From Streptomyces sp. B21-083 (GTDB taxonomy: Bacteria > Actinomycetota > Actinomycetes > Streptomycetales > Streptomycetaceae), in the NCBI RefSeq assembly GCF_036898825.1, contig NZ_JARUND010000001.1, forward strand, positions 558,001 to 622,000: DNA of 64,000 bases, in the 5' to 3' direction. Positions 56,401 through 64,000 of the stretch are shown in pieces. Within the stretch, counting starts at the first letter, position 1. Every line of letters starts with the position of its first letter. The notes beneath the pieces are model-generated. The model saw nothing but the letters and a program-made list of their open reading frames with translations, was not told where the DNA came from and did no database searches. The position numbers and the translations under genes were made by a program.

Positions 56401-56496
56401 AGCCGCGGGGAGGCGGTGGCGGTCGCCTACCGGCAGGGGCTGATCCCACCGGCCTCGACGGCGGCGACGGCGGAGCCGGCGCCGGATCCGCGCTGA
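53494..56496 (+). CDS. Large LuxR-type transcriptional regulator with AAA-ATPase (LAL family)
   Basis: 1000 residues, GTG start. N-terminal ATPase with Walker A GDAGVGKTR (about 42-50) and Walker B LLVLEDLHWAD (about 150), a long alpha-helical repeat region (about 400-900, TPR-like, Ala/Arg-rich), and a LuxR helix-turn-helix at the C-terminus (LTAREQDVLRLLALGRSNRQ then IGEELFISGKTASVHVSNIL). LAL proteins activate antibiotic or sugar-use genes using ATP and an inducer such as maltose or a metabolite. It is convergent with the ROK gene (24 bp). Its target is not evident. Confidence 0.93.
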   Translation: MPQNLYDTPLIGRDDELSRLDGVLDRARVREARAVLIAGDAGVGKTRVLAEAAGRASDRGMTVLTGHCVDLGDVGLPYLPFTEILGVLAADERFAEALAAHPVVGRLLGGGADDGVRDAGGRLRLFEGMAGLLAAVTEVAPLLLVLEDLHWADQSSRDLLRFLLSRGVLQGPAGGAPGHRLAVFASYRADDLHRRHPLRPLLAELVRLPAVERLELRPMADAEVARLVRALGEGPLPDMTVRRIVERAEGNAFYAEELLAATDAESGGVPSGLADVLLIRFEQLSDTAQQVLRTAAVAGRRVEHELLSDAVRLPEDELESALREAVGRQLLVPGEGDTYSFRHALAREAVYADLLPGERSRLHGAFARLLAGRGRPAESAAERAHHYRESHDLAEALTASLEAADHAHRVGAPAEELRQLEAALDMWPAVEADARPTGEGLDTVTLMLRASAAAAHAGDSHRAVSLTRAALAGVGQDTAAELAARVRYTLADNLMSIDHLAAAFAYSSEALALIPAEPPSRTWVWAAATHVMAARQMGDNETALRVARQALSVAEELQALDAQADLMISVAGLEAGGRRTPGAREQLREARELARRAGCTPVEMRALFNLAIGSFESGLLEECLPWLSEGLDRARRVGLLSSPYPLEMRYLHALVLYTLGRWDECARAAAADTEVLPATAGYVTGPSLYVALARGDLGAVDRARALLDGPFDWMATLVASVVLTDAAALAGDPEGAVERVHSTVKALTDDAGARPEVAVRLVALALAAVADTAVQLRRTGDEAGIARWTDTAAELLELARSRGAIGRDGSPQGPEGHAWLARAEAEWARATAGPEAEAWERAVTAFGFGDVYEQARCRRRFAEALLADGRREEAATQARAARGTALRLGAAPLLRDVDALIRRGRLMDPSPAGDTGGASAPTPLTAREQDVLRLLALGRSNRQIGEELFISGKTASVHVSNILAKLGAASRGEAVAVAYRQGLIPPASTAATAEPAPDPR

Positions 56497-56520
56497 CGCG
56501 AAGCCCTGACCGCCCCGCTT

Positions 56521-57693
56521 CTACTGTTCCGCCCTGACGAAGGACCGGATCGCCGTCGCCGCCGCCCCTCGGGCCCACTCCTCGAAGGGCAGCGGCCGGA
56601 TCAGCAGCTCGCAGCGGGCGGCGGAGCCGAAGGCGGTGGCGGTGAACGCGTCGCGGATCTGGTCGGCGAACAGGTCGTACGCGGCCAGTCCCTCACCGGA
56701 GATGATCACGCGCTCGGGGCCGAGCAGATTGGCGACGGTGGCGATGCCCCGGCCGATCGCCTCCCCCGCCCGCGCGTACACCTCCCGCGCTCCGGGGTGG
56801 CCCGCGTGGGCCAGGGCGACGGCCTCGGCGCTGTCCACGACCTCGGAGCCCGTGACCTCCCGGACCCGGGCGACGATCTCCGCGTCCCCCGCGAACGCCT
56901 GGAGGCAGCCCCTCTTGCCGCAGTGACAGGGCGGGCCCGCCGGATCGACGACGAGGTGCCCGATCTCACCGGCCACGCCGTGCGTCCCCTCGACCACGCG
57001 CCCGTGGACCACGAGCCCGCAGCCGATGCCCGCGCCGACGGTCACCACGGCGAAGTCGGACAGCCCCACCCCGGCGCCGAACCACTGCTCGGCGACGGTG
57101 AGCGCGCGCACGTCGTTGTCGACCGTGACGGGCAGCCCCGTGGTCATGGCGGCCAGTTCTCCGAGCGGCATGTCACGCCACTGGAGGAACGGCGAGTAGC
57201 GTACGGCGCCCTCGGCGCGGTCGATCTCTCCGGCGAGGGCGATACCGCAGCCCAGTACGGGCACCCCGAAGCCGTCCGCCTCGGTGAGCAGCTCCCGGAC
57301 CAGCTCGGCGACCGAGGCCAGCACCGACTTGGGGGTCCGGGCGGTCAGCGGTATGTTCCGGGCGACCCGGATACGGCAGCACAGGTCGGTGAGCACGCCG
57401 AAGATCTCGTCGCCGGTGATCTTGATGCCGATGAACAGTGCCCGGCCGCCGTCGACGCGTACGGCGTTCGCGGGGCGTCCCGGTCCGGGACGGGTCTCCA
57501 CGTCCTCGTCCTCGACCAGATAGCCGGCCTCGATCAGCGGGCGGACCGCCTTGGTGACGGCGGCGGCGGACAGCCTCGCGCGCCGGGCCGCGTCGGCGCG
57601 GGTGAGGGGGCCGTGGGACAGGACCGTGGTGAAGATCAGCGAGGCGGCCGGCGTGCGGGCCGGAAACGCCTCGGCACGGAAGGGCGAGGACAT
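56521..57693 (-). CDS. ROK family transcriptional repressor
   Basis: 390 residues. N-terminal winged helix (GPLTRADAARRARLSAAAVT), then an ASKHA-type ROK sugar-binding domain with GIALAGEIDRAEGAV, TVGAGIGCGLVVHGRVVEGT and the zinc motif CHCGKRGCLQAF. ROK repressors respond to a sugar such as glucose, N-acetylglucosamine or xylose. It is divergent from the alpha-galactosidase gene with 174 bp between, so it probably represses it. Confidence 0.92.
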   Translation of the reverse strand: MSSPFRAEAFPARTPAASLIFTTVLSHGPLTRADAARRARLSAAAVTKAVRPLIEAGYLVEDEDVETRPGPGRPANAVRVDGGRALFIGIKITGDEIFGVLTDLCCRIRVARNIPLTARTPKSVLASVAELVRELLTEADGFGVPVLGCGIALAGEIDRAEGAVRYSPFLQWRDMPLGELAAMTTGLPVTVDNDVRALTVAEQWFGAGVGLSDFAVVTVGAGIGCGLVVHGRVVEGTHGVAGEIGHLVVDPAGPPCHCGKRGCLQAFAGDAEIVARVREVTGSEVVDSAEAVALAHAGHPGAREVYARAGEAIGRGIATVANLLGPERVIISGEGLAAYDLFADQIRDAFTATAFGSAARCELLIRPLPFEEWARGAAATAIRSFVRAEQ

Positions 57694-57867
57694 GGCCGGG
57701 AACCTAGCTTATTTTCCCCTGTCAATGAAAGAAGCACTGAGAAGACGAACCATCTATGGAACGGCATCTAGACTTGCGAAAGGCCGATACAGGCATCCCA
57801 TTGACACAAGATCCATGGTCGCGCTTGGCTTCGCCGAGTAACGCCAGTACCACGAACGTGAGGCACC

Positions 57868-59997
57868 ATGCCGCTGATCTCCCACTCCCCGGACACCGGG
57901 GTCTGGCTGCTGACCACACCGCGCACGTCGTACGCGCTGCGGATCGACGAGACCGGCGCGCCGTGTCACCTGGCGTGGGGTCCGCGGCTGACCCTCGCGG
58001 AGGCGGGCGCGCTGGTCGCTCCGGCGCGGGACACGTCGAGCAGCTTCGAGGGCCGGACCCCGGTGGGCGAGGAACTCCCCGTCGACGGCGGCACCCGCTA
58101 CGGGCCACCCTCGCTCCAGGTGCGGTACGCGGACTCCTCCCGCGGCTTCGAATGGGTGCCGACCGGTCATCGTGTCCTCGAACCGGCGGCCGGGGTGAGC
58201 GAGTTGGTGCTGGAGTTCCGCGACCGTCTGTACCCCCTCGACGTCGCGCTGCACTACACGGTGCGCACCGACACGGACGTCATCGAGCGCCGGACCGTGC
58301 TGCGCAACGCCGGTGACGAGCACGTCGACCTGCTGCGCGCCGACTCCGCCGCCTGGACGCTGCCGCCGCTGCGCGGCTACCGGCTCAGCCATGTCACCGG
58401 CCAGTGGTCGGCCGAGAGCCAACTGCGGCGCGACACACTGCCGTTCGGTGAGACGGTACTGACCAGCCGACGCGGCATCACCAGCCATCACGCCAACCCC
58501 TGGGTCATGCTCGACGCGGGCGAGGCGACGGAGGAGCACGGCCGGGTGTGGAGTGCCGCCCTTGCCTGGAGCGGGAGTTGGCGCATCACCGCGCAGCGCA
58601 CCCCCGACGGGCTGGCCGGGTTCACCGGGGGCGTGGGCCATGAGGGTACGAGTGTTCCGCTCGCGCCGGGCGAGGAGTTCACCACGCCGGTGTTCGCCGG
58701 GCTGTGCACGGACGGCGGGTTCGGGGCGGCGAGCCGCGCCTGGCACACGTACACGACGACCCATGTGCTGCCCCGGGCGCGGGAGTCGGCGCCCGTGCTC
58801 TACAACTCGTGGGAGGCCACCGGGTTCGACGTCGACGAGGCGAGCCAGCTGGCGCTGGCCGAGCGGGCCGCGCTGCTCGGGGTGGAGCTGTATGTCGTCG
58901 ACGACGGCTGGTTCGGGGCACGGCGCAGCGACCGCGCGGGGCTGGGTGACTGGACGCCGACTCCGGAGCGCTTCCCCGAAGGGCTCAAGCCGCTGGCCGA
59001 CGCCGTGCACGGGCTGGGCATGCGGTTCGGGATCTGGGTCGAGCCGGAGATGGTCAATCCGGACAGCGACCTGTACCGCGAGCACCCCGACTGGGTGCTG
59101 CACCTTCCCGGCCGGGCCCGCACCGAGCTGCGCAACCAGCTCGTCCTGAACTTCGCGCGCGACGAGGTGGCCGAGTGGGCCTACGGCTGGCTGACGCGGC
59201 TGGTCGGGGACCACGGGGTCGACTTCCTCAAGTGGGACATGAACCGCGCGTTCGGCGAGTCGGGCTGGTCGGGAAGGCCGGACGGCGACGACCTGCTGTG
59301 GACGCGGTACGTGGCGAATCTGTACGACGTCATCGACCGGCTGCGCGCCGACCATCCCGGACTGCGCGTGGAGACCTGCAGTGGCGGCGGCGGCCGGATC
59401 GACCTCGGCATCCTGTCCCGTACGGACCAGGCGTGGACGTCCGACAACACGGACGCCGTGGACCGGCTGGTGATCCAGCACGGGTTCGGGCAGGTGTATC
59501 CGGCGCGTGCCATGTCCGCCTGGGTGACCGACGTGCCCAATCAGCTCACGGGGCGTTCGGTGCCGTTGCGGTTCCGTTTCCATGCGGCGATGTGCGGGCT
59601 GCTCGGCATCGGCGGTGACCTCACCCGCTGGTCGGAGGAGGAACTCGCGGAGGGCGCGGCGCTCGTCGCCGAGTACAAGACGGTGCGGCACCTGGTGCAG
59701 CACGGTGAGCTGTACCGGCTGTCGGGGCCGCTCGGGGAGGAGCCGACGGCTCTGCAGTACGTCGGCGAGGACGCGGCCGAGGCCCTGGTGCTGGGCTTCC
59801 GCCACGGCCCCCGGCACGGTCTTCCGCGGATTCCGGTGCGGCTGCGGGGCCTCACCCCCGGCGCCCGCTACCGGGACGCGCGCACGGGCGCCGTCCACCA
59901 CGCGAACGTGCTCGGCGACTACGGGATGCGGCTCGACCTCGCGCCCGGCGACTGGTCCAGCACGGCCGTGCACCTGGTGCGGGTCGAGGAGGCATAG
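57868..59997 (+). CDS. Alpha-galactosidase (GH36)
   Basis: 709 residues, ATG behind GTGAGG. Nucleophile D457 in FLKWDMNR and acid/base D526 in TSDNTDA, both in the family pattern; also YVVDDGWFGAR and GIWVEPEMVNPDS. It releases galactose from melibiose, raffinose or galactomannan fragments. No signal peptide, so it acts in the cytoplasm on imported oligosaccharides. Divergent ROK repressor upstream. The 174-bp region has TTGACA at 57801 on this strand but no convincing -10. Confidence 0.95.
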   Translation: MPLISHSPDTGVWLLTTPRTSYALRIDETGAPCHLAWGPRLTLAEAGALVAPARDTSSSFEGRTPVGEELPVDGGTRYGPPSLQVRYADSSRGFEWVPTGHRVLEPAAGVSELVLEFRDRLYPLDVALHYTVRTDTDVIERRTVLRNAGDEHVDLLRADSAAWTLPPLRGYRLSHVTGQWSAESQLRRDTLPFGETVLTSRRGITSHHANPWVMLDAGEATEEHGRVWSAALAWSGSWRITAQRTPDGLAGFTGGVGHEGTSVPLAPGEEFTTPVFAGLCTDGGFGAASRAWHTYTTTHVLPRARESAPVLYNSWEATGFDVDEASQLALAERAALLGVELYVVDDGWFGARRSDRAGLGDWTPTPERFPEGLKPLADAVHGLGMRFGIWVEPEMVNPDSDLYREHPDWVLHLPGRARTELRNQLVLNFARDEVAEWAYGWLTRLVGDHGVDFLKWDMNRAFGESGWSGRPDGDDLLWTRYVANLYDVIDRLRADHPGLRVETCSGGGGRIDLGILSRTDQAWTSDNTDAVDRLVIQHGFGQVYPARAMSAWVTDVPNQLTGRSVPLRFRFHAAMCGLLGIGGDLTRWSEEELAEGAALVAEYKTVRHLVQHGELYRLSGPLGEEPTALQYVGEDAAEALVLGFRHGPRHGLPRIPVRLRGLTPGARYRDARTGAVHHANVLGDYGMRLDLAPGDWSSTAVHLVRVEEA

Positions 59998-60110
59998 CCG
60001 GCCTGTGCCCCGGTCGGCTTTCCTGGCGCCCGGGGAACCGCGGCGGCCCGGCCGTGCGTTACAGGGGCAACGCCCCCGAGGGCGCGAACGACGACCCCAG
60101 GGCAGGCGCG

Positions 60111-61592
60111 ATGAGCGAGTTGGTCCCCGGGGGCAACACGCCCCTTCCGGGCGGCACCCTCACGTTCCGGGTGCCGGGCCCCTTCGATGTGAGCGCGCTC
60201 GTGACGGACGACGGCGGCAAGGTCGGCGGCGACGCCGACTTCGTGTTCTACAACCAGCCGGCCGCACCGGGAGCCCGGCTCCACGGCGACACCCTCACCG
60301 TCGACCCGGCGGCCCTGCGGCCCGGCGCCACCCGGGTCACGGTGGTGGTCAGCGCGGCCGATCCGGGTACGGCGCTGGGCGGGCTCCCCGCGCCCACCCT
60401 CCATGTCACCGGCCCCGGAGGCCGCCCGCTGGCCCGGTTCACGCCGCCGCGCCCGCAGCGGGAGACGGTCCTGCTGCTGGCGGAGCTGTACCGGCGAGGC
60501 GCGGGCTGGAAGCTGCGTGCGCTGGGCCAGGGGTACGCGGACGGACTGGCGGGCCTGGCCCGGGACTTCGGGGTGGACGTCGCGGACGACGCCTCCTCGG
60601 TGTCGGCCTCGCCGGGGTCCGCCGCGCCGCCTTCGACGGCCGGTGCGCGCCTGCGTACACCGGCCCGGCTGTCCGGCGCCGCCTCCCGGCTGTCGGGCGC
60701 GGCCTCCCGGCTGTCGGAGGCGGCTTCCCGCCGGTCCCGGTCGACGGGCGGCCCGTCGTCGGCCGAGGCCGCCGGGTCGGCTCCCCCGGCCGCCGGAGCA
60801 CCGGGCCCACTCACCCCCTCCGACGGGTTCCTCGGTCTCGTCAACTCGGCCCGGGCCGCTGCCGGTTCTCCGCCCGTCTCGCTCGACGGGCGGCTCGGCG
60901 CCGCCGCGCGGGCGCACGCCGCCGACATGGCGTCGGCCGGCCGCCTCGGCACCGAGAGCCGGGACGGCACCTCCGTCCACCAGCGCGTCACCGACACCGG
61001 GTACTCGTATCTGACCGTCGGCGAGCACCTGGTCTCCGGTCCGCGTACGCCCGAGGAGTTCGTCGACTACTGCCTGCGCACGGAACAGGCCCGACGCACC
61101 CTGCACGACCCCGCGTTCACCCAGGTCGGCCTGGCGTACGTCACCGGGTCCCGTACGGGTGACACGTACTGGACCGCCGTGTGGGCCCGGCCTCTCCGGA
61201 CCGGTGACCTGGCGCGAACGGCCGCCGAGGTCACCGACCTCACCAACCGGGAGCGGGCGCGGGCGGGGCTGCCGCCGCTGGCCACCGACGCCCTGCTCAC
61301 CCGGGCCGCGCAGGCGCACAGTACGGACATGGTGGTCCGCGCGTTCTATTCGCACACCGGGCCCGACGGCAGCCAGCCGTGGGACCGGGCCGCCGCGGCG
61401 GGGTCCACCCGTCGGACGATCGGCGAGAACATCGCGTGCGGGCAGCGCTCCCCCGCCGAGGTCGTGGAGGGCTGGATGAACAGCCCGGGACACCGCGCCA
61501 ACATCCTCAAACGGGAGTTCACACACATAGGCATCGGTTTCGCGGGCGGCGGCAAAGCGGGCACGTACTGGACCCAGCTGTTCGGCGCCTGA
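60111..61592 (+). CDS. TerD-domain and double CAP-domain fusion protein
   Basis: 493 residues from the ATG at 60111. Residues 1-170 form a TerD/TerE-like domain (ELVPGGNTPLPGGTLTFRVP, DFVFYNQPAAPGARLHGDTL, LARFTPPRPQRETVLLLAELYRRG). An Ala/Ser/Arg linker (about 185-235) holds repeats LSGAASR, LSGAASR, LSEAASR. Then two CAP/SCP domains, about 238-350 (NSARAAAGSPPVSLDGRLGA) and 362-493 (NRERARAGLPPLATDALLTR; GENIACGQRSPAEVVEGWMN). No signal peptide is seen although CAP domains are usually extracytoplasmic. The fusion links tellurite/stress TerD to a secreted-type fold. Confidence 0.88.
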   Translation: MSELVPGGNTPLPGGTLTFRVPGPFDVSALVTDDGGKVGGDADFVFYNQPAAPGARLHGDTLTVDPAALRPGATRVTVVVSAADPGTALGGLPAPTLHVTGPGGRPLARFTPPRPQRETVLLLAELYRRGAGWKLRALGQGYADGLAGLARDFGVDVADDASSVSASPGSAAPPSTAGARLRTPARLSGAASRLSGAASRLSEAASRRSRSTGGPSSAEAAGSAPPAAGAPGPLTPSDGFLGLVNSARAAAGSPPVSLDGRLGAAARAHAADMASAGRLGTESRDGTSVHQRVTDTGYSYLTVGEHLVSGPRTPEEFVDYCLRTEQARRTLHDPAFTQVGLAYVTGSRTGDTYWTAVWARPLRTGDLARTAAEVTDLTNRERARAGLPPLATDALLTRAAQAHSTDMVVRAFYSHTGPDGSQPWDRAAAAGSTRRTIGENIACGQRSPAEVVEGWMNSPGHRANILKREFTHIGIGFAGGGKAGTYWTQLFGA

Positions 61593-61657
61593 GGCGCCTG
61601 CCCCCCTTTCCGCGCGTTCTCCTGGCGGAACGCCACCCTCCGGGACACGATGCCCGC

Positions 61658-62335
61658 ATGAAGGGTGACCTCTTTTCCAGTGAGTACATGGTGCAGCCGG
61701 CCACAGCGCCCGGTATGACCGCCGAGAACGCCAAGTCGATCAAGTACGCGGTCAACGGTGAGATGTTGGCCCGCCAGGGCGCGATGATCGCCTACCGCGG
61801 CAACCTGCAGTTCGAGCGCAAGGGCCAGGGCGTCGGCGGCATGCTGAAGCGCGCGGTCACGGGCGAGGGGCTGCCTCTGATGACGGTGCGCGGGCAGGGC
61901 GAGGCCTGGTTCGCGCACGAGGCGCAGAACTGTTTCATCGTCGAGATCGACCCGGGTGACATCTTCACGGTCAACGGACGCAACGTGCTGTGTTTCGACG
62001 CGTCTTTGACGTACGAGATCAAGACCGTGAAGGGGGCTGGGATCAGCGGCGGGGGCCTGTTCAACAGTGTCTTCACCGGGCAGGGGCGGTTGGGGCTGGT
62101 CTGCGAGGGCAATCCGCTGGTGATCCCGGTGTCGCCGCAGTATCCGGTGTACGTCGACACGGACGCGGTGGTGGGCTGGACGGCAAGCCTGCAGACGTCG
62201 CTGCACCGTTCGCAGTCCATCGGCTCGATGATCCGCGGCGGTTCCGGCGAGGCTGTCCAACTCATGCTCCAGGGCGAGGGGTTCGTCGTCGTCCGGCCGA
62301 GCGAGGCGACTCCGCAGAAGGCCCAGCAGCACTGA
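61658..62335 (+). CDS. AIM24 family protein
   Basis: 225 residues. The double-stranded beta-helix AIM24 pattern is visible: SIKYAVNGEMLARQGAMIAY, GEAWFAHEAQNCFIVEIDPGD, VPVSPQYPVYVDTDAVVGWT-like and GSGEAVQLMLQGEGFVVVRP. Bacterial AIM24 proteins are common in actinomycetes next to TerD genes; the biochemical role is unknown. It follows the TerD-CAP gene by 65 bp. Start at ATG 61658 gives the usual length; the ribosome site is poor. Confidence 0.9.
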   Translation: MKGDLFSSEYMVQPATAPGMTAENAKSIKYAVNGEMLARQGAMIAYRGNLQFERKGQGVGGMLKRAVTGEGLPLMTVRGQGEAWFAHEAQNCFIVEIDPGDIFTVNGRNVLCFDASLTYEIKTVKGAGISGGGLFNSVFTGQGRLGLVCEGNPLVIPVSPQYPVYVDTDAVVGWTASLQTSLHRSQSIGSMIRGGSGEAVQLMLQGEGFVVVRPSEATPQKAQQH

Positions 62336-62466
62336 CGCATCCGCGACTCGCACCTCGCACGTGATCTGTGTCGCACAGGCAACCTCAGCGCCGTCACCGC
62401 CGTCTTGACTGACGACAGCACAGAGCCGCCCCGGCCCGAACCGGCCGGGGCGAATTTCCGGCACGC

Positions 62467-62497
62467 TATACACACCGTGTATACGCTGAGCGTATAC
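62467..62497. promoter_or_regulatory. Overlapping palindromes before TPR/polyprenyl synthase operon
   Basis: TATACAC-ACC-GTGTATA at 62467-62483 overlaps GTATACGCTGAGCGTATAC at 62479-62497, a perfect 19-bp palindrome. It ends 12 bp before the TPR ATG, over the ribosome site region. An operator of a dimeric repressor is very likely; the repressor gene is not in view. Confidence 0.75.
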
Positions 62498-62509
62498 CGA
62501 AAGGGTTGT

Positions 62510-63556
62510 ATGTACGGCAAGGCATTCGCCCCCGAGTACCAGGGCGCGCTCACCAGCCTCTCGGTGAACTCCTCCCTGGTCGACGTGCTCGCCGCGGGCA
62601 CCGAGCAGCTGGCCGCCGCCGAGCAGGCGGGGCAGACCGGCGAGGCCGCCCGTTCCGGACTCGCGGTCGCCGAGGCGCACCGGCGGCTCGGGCAGGTGGG
62701 CGACGCCGACCGGGCCTGGAAGGCGAGCTACCGCGCGGCCCGGGCGGCCGGGGACACCCCGGCGATGGCGTGGGCCCTGTGGAGCGGTGGCACCCTGGCC
62801 CGCCAACGCGGCGCGTTCCCGCTGGCCCGGCGACTGCTGGGACTCGCGGCGGAACTCGGAGAGCGCGGCGGCGACATCGTCGTACGCGGCTACTCGCTCG
62901 CGGGGCTGGCCGAGACCGGGCGTATCCAGGGCGACTACGAGGCGGTCGGCCGGCTGCACGAGCAGCTGCTCGCCGAGGCGCGCAGGCGCGGTGAGGCGCG
63001 GCACACGGTGTGGGCGCTGGAGGGCATCGCGCAGATGCATCGCAACACCGGCTCGTACGACAGCGCGTACGCCATGTTCGAGGAGGCGGCCGAGATCGCC
63101 GAGCGGGCCGACGACCGGCGCGGCCACGCCTGGGCGTTACGCGGGCTGGCCGACATCGTGTCCGTGCGCGACGGGGACGCGGAACGTGCCCTCGCCCTGC
63201 TCACGGAGGCGGAGAAGAGCTGCACGGAGATGAATCTGATCAGCGCGCTCGCCTACAACCACAAGATGCGCGGCAACGTCCTCTACCGCGCCGGGCGTTA
63301 CACCGAGGCGCGCGACCTGTACACCACGGCCCTGGCGGAGTTCCGCGCCATGAGCGAGCCGCGCGGTGAGGCGCTGTCCCGCCTCGGGCTGGCCAAGTCC
63401 CTGGCCCGCCTGGGCCACGACCGCGCCGAGACGGCCACCGAACTGGCCGAACTCGCCCGCGAGCTGGACCGCATAGGGCTGCGGCACGCCCACGCCATGG
63501 TGGCCCGGGCGCAGACCGAACTCGGCCTCGACACGGACGCGGAGGCCGCACGATGA
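62510..63556 (+). CDS. Tetratricopeptide repeat protein
   Basis: 348 residues, ATG with AAAGG. Eight or more TPR-like helix pairs: AEAHRRLGQVGDADRAWKAS, WALWSGGTLARQRGAFPLAR, ALEGIAQMHRNTGSYDSAYA, ALRGLADIVSVRDGDAERAL, HKMRGNVLYRAGRYTEARDL. No other domain, so it is a protein-interaction scaffold. Its stop overlaps the start of the polyprenyl synthase gene (ATGA). A strong palindrome just upstream controls it. The role in the isoprenoid pathway is unknown. Confidence 0.88.
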   Translation: MYGKAFAPEYQGALTSLSVNSSLVDVLAAGTEQLAAAEQAGQTGEAARSGLAVAEAHRRLGQVGDADRAWKASYRAARAAGDTPAMAWALWSGGTLARQRGAFPLARRLLGLAAELGERGGDIVVRGYSLAGLAETGRIQGDYEAVGRLHEQLLAEARRRGEARHTVWALEGIAQMHRNTGSYDSAYAMFEEAAEIAERADDRRGHAWALRGLADIVSVRDGDAERALALLTEAEKSCTEMNLISALAYNHKMRGNVLYRAGRYTEARDLYTTALAEFRAMSEPRGEALSRLGLAKSLARLGHDRAETATELAELARELDRIGLRHAHAMVARAQTELGLDTDAEAAR

Positions 63557-64000
63557 CGCCGTCGGCCTCCGAGGTCCTGGCACCGGCGGCTCCGTCCGTG
63601 CCCCAGCTCCTCGACCGGTGCCGTGACCTGGTGCGTCCGGCGCTCACCGAGGCCGTCGACCGGCTGCATCCGTGGCTGGGCGAGATGGCCGCGTACTCCT
63701 TCGGCTGGTGCGAGGTGGGCGGGGGGCCCGCCGAAGCGTCCGGCGGGAAGGGCGTACGCCAGGCGCTGGCCGTTCTCGGGGCGGAGGCGGCCGGGGCGCC
63801 TCGGCGGTCCGGAATCGCGGCGGCCGTCGCGGTGGAGCTGGTGCACACCTTCTCGCTGCTGCACGACGACATCATGGACGGCGACCAGACCCGGCGCCGT
63901 CGCGCCACGGTGTGGAAGACGTACGGCACCGGGCCGGCCGTGCTCGCCGGCGACGCGCTGTTCGCGCTGGCGGTGGAGACCCTCGCGCTGACTCCGGGCG
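63553..64000 (+). CDS. Polyprenyl (trans-isoprenyl) diphosphate synthase, N-terminal part
   Basis: 149 residues are visible; the gene runs off the right edge. The first aspartate-rich motif is DDIMD at 105-109 in LVHTFSLLHDDIMDGD, and GGKGVR (64-69) matches the substrate-binding GKxxR. It condenses isopentenyl diphosphate with allylic diphosphates to give GPP, FPP, GGPP or longer; the chain length cannot be read without the complete first motif environment and C-terminus. Overlaps the TPR gene by 4 bp. Likely feeds a terpenoid pathway beyond the window. Confidence 0.92.
   Translation, partial: MTPSASEVLAPAAPSVPQLLDRCRDLVRPALTEAVDRLHPWLGEMAAYSFGWCEVGGGPAEASGGKGVRQALAVLGAEAAGAPRRSGIAAAVAVELVHTFSLLHDDIMDGDQTRRRRATVWKTYGTGPAVLAGDALFALAVETLALTPG

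Noticed and set aside
57801..57830. TTGACA as -35 of the alpha-galactosidase promoter
   Set aside because: No acceptable -10 hexamer 16-18 bases downstream.

Overview
The window is chromosomal DNA of a Streptomyces or very close relative. Base composition is very GC-rich with G/C at nearly all codon third positions, GTG starts are common, and the gene families are typical of that group: GlgE-pathway genes, a SpoIIE/PP2C phosphatase, a SigB/F-type sigma factor, DUF5133, DUF4032, TerD and many one-component regulators. No rRNA, tRNA, CRISPR array, insertion sequence or phage gene was seen. The content is accessory and metabolic, as expected away from the core of such a chromosome.

Layout. (1) 1-6189, minus strand: a carbohydrate import and processing operon: DeoR/LacI-type regulator, lipoprotein binding protein, two permeases, a D-2-hydroxyacid dehydrogenase and a DUF2264 protein cut by the left edge. 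It has no ATPase of its own, so it probably borrows a shared one. A similar operator-like motif lies before both the regulator and the binding protein. (2) 6459-14257: an MHYT membrane sensor, a metallophosphoesterase, a luciferase-like monooxygenase, a TauD-type dioxygenase beside an IclR regulator, an AraC regulator, a decayed MFS transporter and a secreted cupin. (3) 14341-23588: a PAS-PAS-GAF-phosphatase-kinase signalling protein, a peroxiredoxin/DoxX pair, a solitary hemC, a MarR-controlled ABC exporter with a clear operator, and a SigB/F-type sigma factor. (4) 24168-33953: a VOC protein, a membrane gene apparently frameshifted in a G6 run, an ATP-binding regulatory protein, DUF5133, then glgE-treS-mak-glgB, which converts trehalose through maltose and maltose-1-phosphate into branched alpha-glucan. 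(5) 34126-49834: an acyl-CoA ligase, a Gfo/Idh oxidoreductase, a structured small-RNA candidate ending in a strong intrinsic terminator, a cyclic-nucleotide-binding protein, and several regulator/enzyme pairs (TetR/MFS/saccharopine-dehydrogenase-like, TetR/FAD dehydrogenase), plus an M1 peptidase, AlkB, an MBL hydrolase, DUF4032 and a tandem universal stress protein. (6) 49934-53447: a tightly overlapping trio of a receiver-thioredoxin-reductase-like fusion, a cyclic-nucleotide-domain histidine kinase and a UBP-type zinc finger. (7) 53494-64000: a giant LuxR ATPase, ROK repressor, GH36 alpha-galactosidase, TerD-CAP-CAP fusion, AIM24, and the start of a palindrome-controlled TPR/polyprenyl-synthase operon cut by the right edge.

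The two items I would look at first are the 49934-53447 trio, which looks like a redox-linked two-component system with a ubiquitin-type zinc finger, and the small RNA candidate at 37130-37279.
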